A stretch of 6,164 bases of DNA, from contig CAKQJJ010000087.1 in the NCBI GenBank assembly GCA_934247335.1, forward strand, positions 1-6,164. Direction: 5' to 3'. Source of the DNA: an uncultured Clostridia bacterium (GTDB taxonomy: Bacteria; Bacillota; Clostridia; Christensenellales; Pumilibacteraceae). The notes below the pieces were generated by a model that was not told the DNA's origin, made no database searches, and worked only from the letters and a program-made list of their open reading frames with translations. Below are positions 4,890 through 6,164 of the stretch, piece after piece; position 1 is the stretch's first letter, and the number at the start of each line of letters is the position of its first letter. The position numbers were made by a program, and so were the translations under genes.

Positions 4890-6164
4890 ATGGCGGAGAA
4901 AGTTCGGAAAAAACACGAAATAGACATGACGGAGGGCAAACTTTTTCCAAAGATTTTTGCGTTTGCCGTTCCGCTTATTCTTACTGCGGTGTTGCAGCTT
5001 TTGTTCAATTCGGCGGATATGATAGTCGTCGGCAAATTCGTCAGCAACGACGCCGTGGGAGCGGTGGGTTCGACGGGTTCGCTCAACGCGCTGCTCACCA
5101 ACTTTGCGATAGGTCTGTCGGTGGGCGCGGGCGTAGTGCTTGCCGGCGCGTTCGGGGCAAAGAACGCCGAGTACGGCGACACCGTTTTGCATACGTCCAT
5201 GGTTGTAAGCGTAATCGCCGGCGTAATTTTCGGAGCGGTGGGCTTTTTCGTCGCTCGGCCTTTGCTGGGAGTTATGGGTACGCCTTCCGTTCAGCTTGAC
5301 GACGCCGCTACCTATCTCGAAATAATCTGCCTCGGCTGTCCCTTTTCCATGGTGTACAACTTCGGCGCGTCCATGCTGCGCGCAACCGGCGACACCAAGC
5401 GCCCGCTTATCTATCTTACCGTAGCCGGCGTAATAAACATTATCGTAAACGTCGTAACCGTGGTTTGCTTCCGTATGGGCGTATCCGGCGTTGCCATCGC
5501 AACCATTTTCAGCCAGGCGATTTCCGCAATCCTCGTCGTTATCACTCTTCTTAAAAACAAGGGCTTTATTCGCCTGTCCTTCAAAAAACTTAAAATAAAC
5601 GGCAGAGCGCTGGGCGAAATTATGCGCCTCGGCATCCCCACGGGACTTCAAAGCACGCTTTTCAACATTTCCAACGTTTTGTTGCAGTCGGCGGTAAACA
5701 GCTTCGGCAGCGACGTTGTAAACGGCTGTTCGCTCGCCTCGCAGATAGAAGGTTACGTCTACGCCATTATGTCCAGCATAAGTGCAACCGCCCTTACCGC
5801 GGTGGGGCAAAACTACGGCGCTCACGACTACAAGCGCATACGCCGCTGCGTATGGATATGCGTCGCGTTCGTTACCGTTGCGGGCATAATCGCCGGCGGC
5901 ATCGCGATCGGATTCCACACGCCGCTCTGCGAAATATTCATGAACGGCAACGAGTCGCCCGAGGATACGCAAAAAATTCTCTCGTACGCCTTTGAAAAGC
6001 TGGTCATAATCGCCGGCACCTATTTCCTCGACGGAATAATGGAAGTGGTTACTTATTCTCTGCGTGGCATCGGCTATTCCATAACGTCAATGCTTATAGT
6101 GCTCGTCGGAACGTGCGCTTTCCGTATTCTGTGGATATTCGGCATATTCCCGCTGTACAGGCAG
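4890..6164 (+). CDS. MATE-family multidrug/metabolite transporter (3' end outside window)
   Basis: The frame is open for 425 codons from an ATG with AGGAG at 4877-4881 (8-base spacer) to the window edge; MATE proteins are usually about 450 residues, so only the last 20-40 are likely missing. These inner-membrane antiporters export organic cations, drugs or metabolites using Na+ or H+. Visible signatures: PLILTAVLQLLFNSADMIVVG (28-48, split here only by reading, with Pro28 and Asp43), the RATGDTKRPL loop (164-173) after the third or fourth helix, GQNYGAHDYKRIRR (306-319) in the second half, and SLRGIGYSITSM (390-401) near the end. Hydrophobic segments follow the 6+6 repeat pattern expected. 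A basic, charged N-terminus (MAEKVRKKHEIDMTEGK) precedes helix 1; a second Met at 13 is a less likely start. It has its own promoter after a terminator, so it is transcribed separately. Substrate unknown; the Clostridial DinF/NorM-like subgroup is my best placement. Confidence 0.94.
   Translation, partial: MAEKVRKKHEIDMTEGKLFPKIFAFAVPLILTAVLQLLFNSADMIVVGKFVSNDAVGAVGSTGSLNALLTNFAIGLSVGAGVVLAGAFGAKNAEYGDTVLHTSMVVSVIAGVIFGAVGFFVARPLLGVMGTPSVQLDDAATYLEIICLGCPFSMVYNFGASMLRATGDTKRPLIYLTVAGVINIIVNVVTVVCFRMGVSGVAIATIFSQAISAILVVITLLKNKGFIRLSFKKLKINGRALGEIMRLGIPTGLQSTLFNISNVLLQSAVNSFGSDVVNGCSLASQIEGYVYAIMSSISATALTAVGQNYGAHDYKRIRRCVWICVAFVTVAGIIAGGIAIGFHTPLCEIFMNGNESPEDTQKILSYAFEKLVIIAGTYFLDGIMEVVTYSLRGIGYSITSMLIVLVGTCAFRILWIFGIFPLYRQ

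Noticed and set aside
4845..5972. 375-codon minus-strand open frame opposite the MATE gene
   Set aside because: The plus-strand frame encodes an unmistakable MATE transporter; the antisense product is low-complexity, rich in His, Arg, Asn and Tyr, with no recognisable domain.

Overview
The window looks like a piece of a Gram-positive anaerobe of the Clostridia type, probably a gut or other uncultured lineage. The main reason is the secreted protein at 3155-4606, whose N-terminus is a SipW/TasA-type signal peptide, a Firmicutes trait. Supporting signs are Firmicutes-style promoters (TTGACA-like -35, TRTGN extended -10), strong AGGAG/GGAGG ribosome sites, several intrinsic terminators, and GC-rich palindromes of the kind scattered between genes in gut Clostridia. 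No rRNA, tRNA or housekeeping marker is present, so nothing finer than class can be argued from this sequence.

Layout. Bases 1-347 are mostly non-coding: a possible 28-codon tail of a plus-strand gene, two GC-rich hairpins, a duplicated 49-base repeat, and an intrinsic terminator that serves the minus-strand gene to its right. Two genes run leftward: a Gfo/Idh/MocA oxidoreductase (348-1529) and, upstream of it, a family 2 glycosyltransferase with a C-terminal TPR-like helical region (1670-2749). A 405-base divergent intergenic region (2750-3154) follows. It holds a good minus-strand promoter for the glycosyltransferase and two inverted copies of a 25-27 base dyad that look like operators. Two genes run rightward: a TasA/camelysin-type secreted protein fused to a predicted beta-helix (3155-4606, followed by a clear terminator) and a MATE-family transporter (4890 to the window end, truncated by the window edge).

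How the parts may fit together. The twin operators place the glycosyltransferase and the secreted surface protein under what looks like one regulator, and an 11-base copy of the operator core lies just upstream of the MATE promoter. Three of the four genes also share the same extended -10 string, GTGCTA. A plausible but unproven reading is a cell-surface module: a secreted matrix or adhesin-like protein, a cytoplasmic glycosyltransferase that could decorate a surface glycan or polypeptide, a sugar-type oxidoreductase that could supply or remodel a sugar, and an exporter. The regulator, the SipW signal peptidase and the glycosyltransferase acceptor are not in the window. The most novel element seen here is the operator architecture; the protein families themselves are known.
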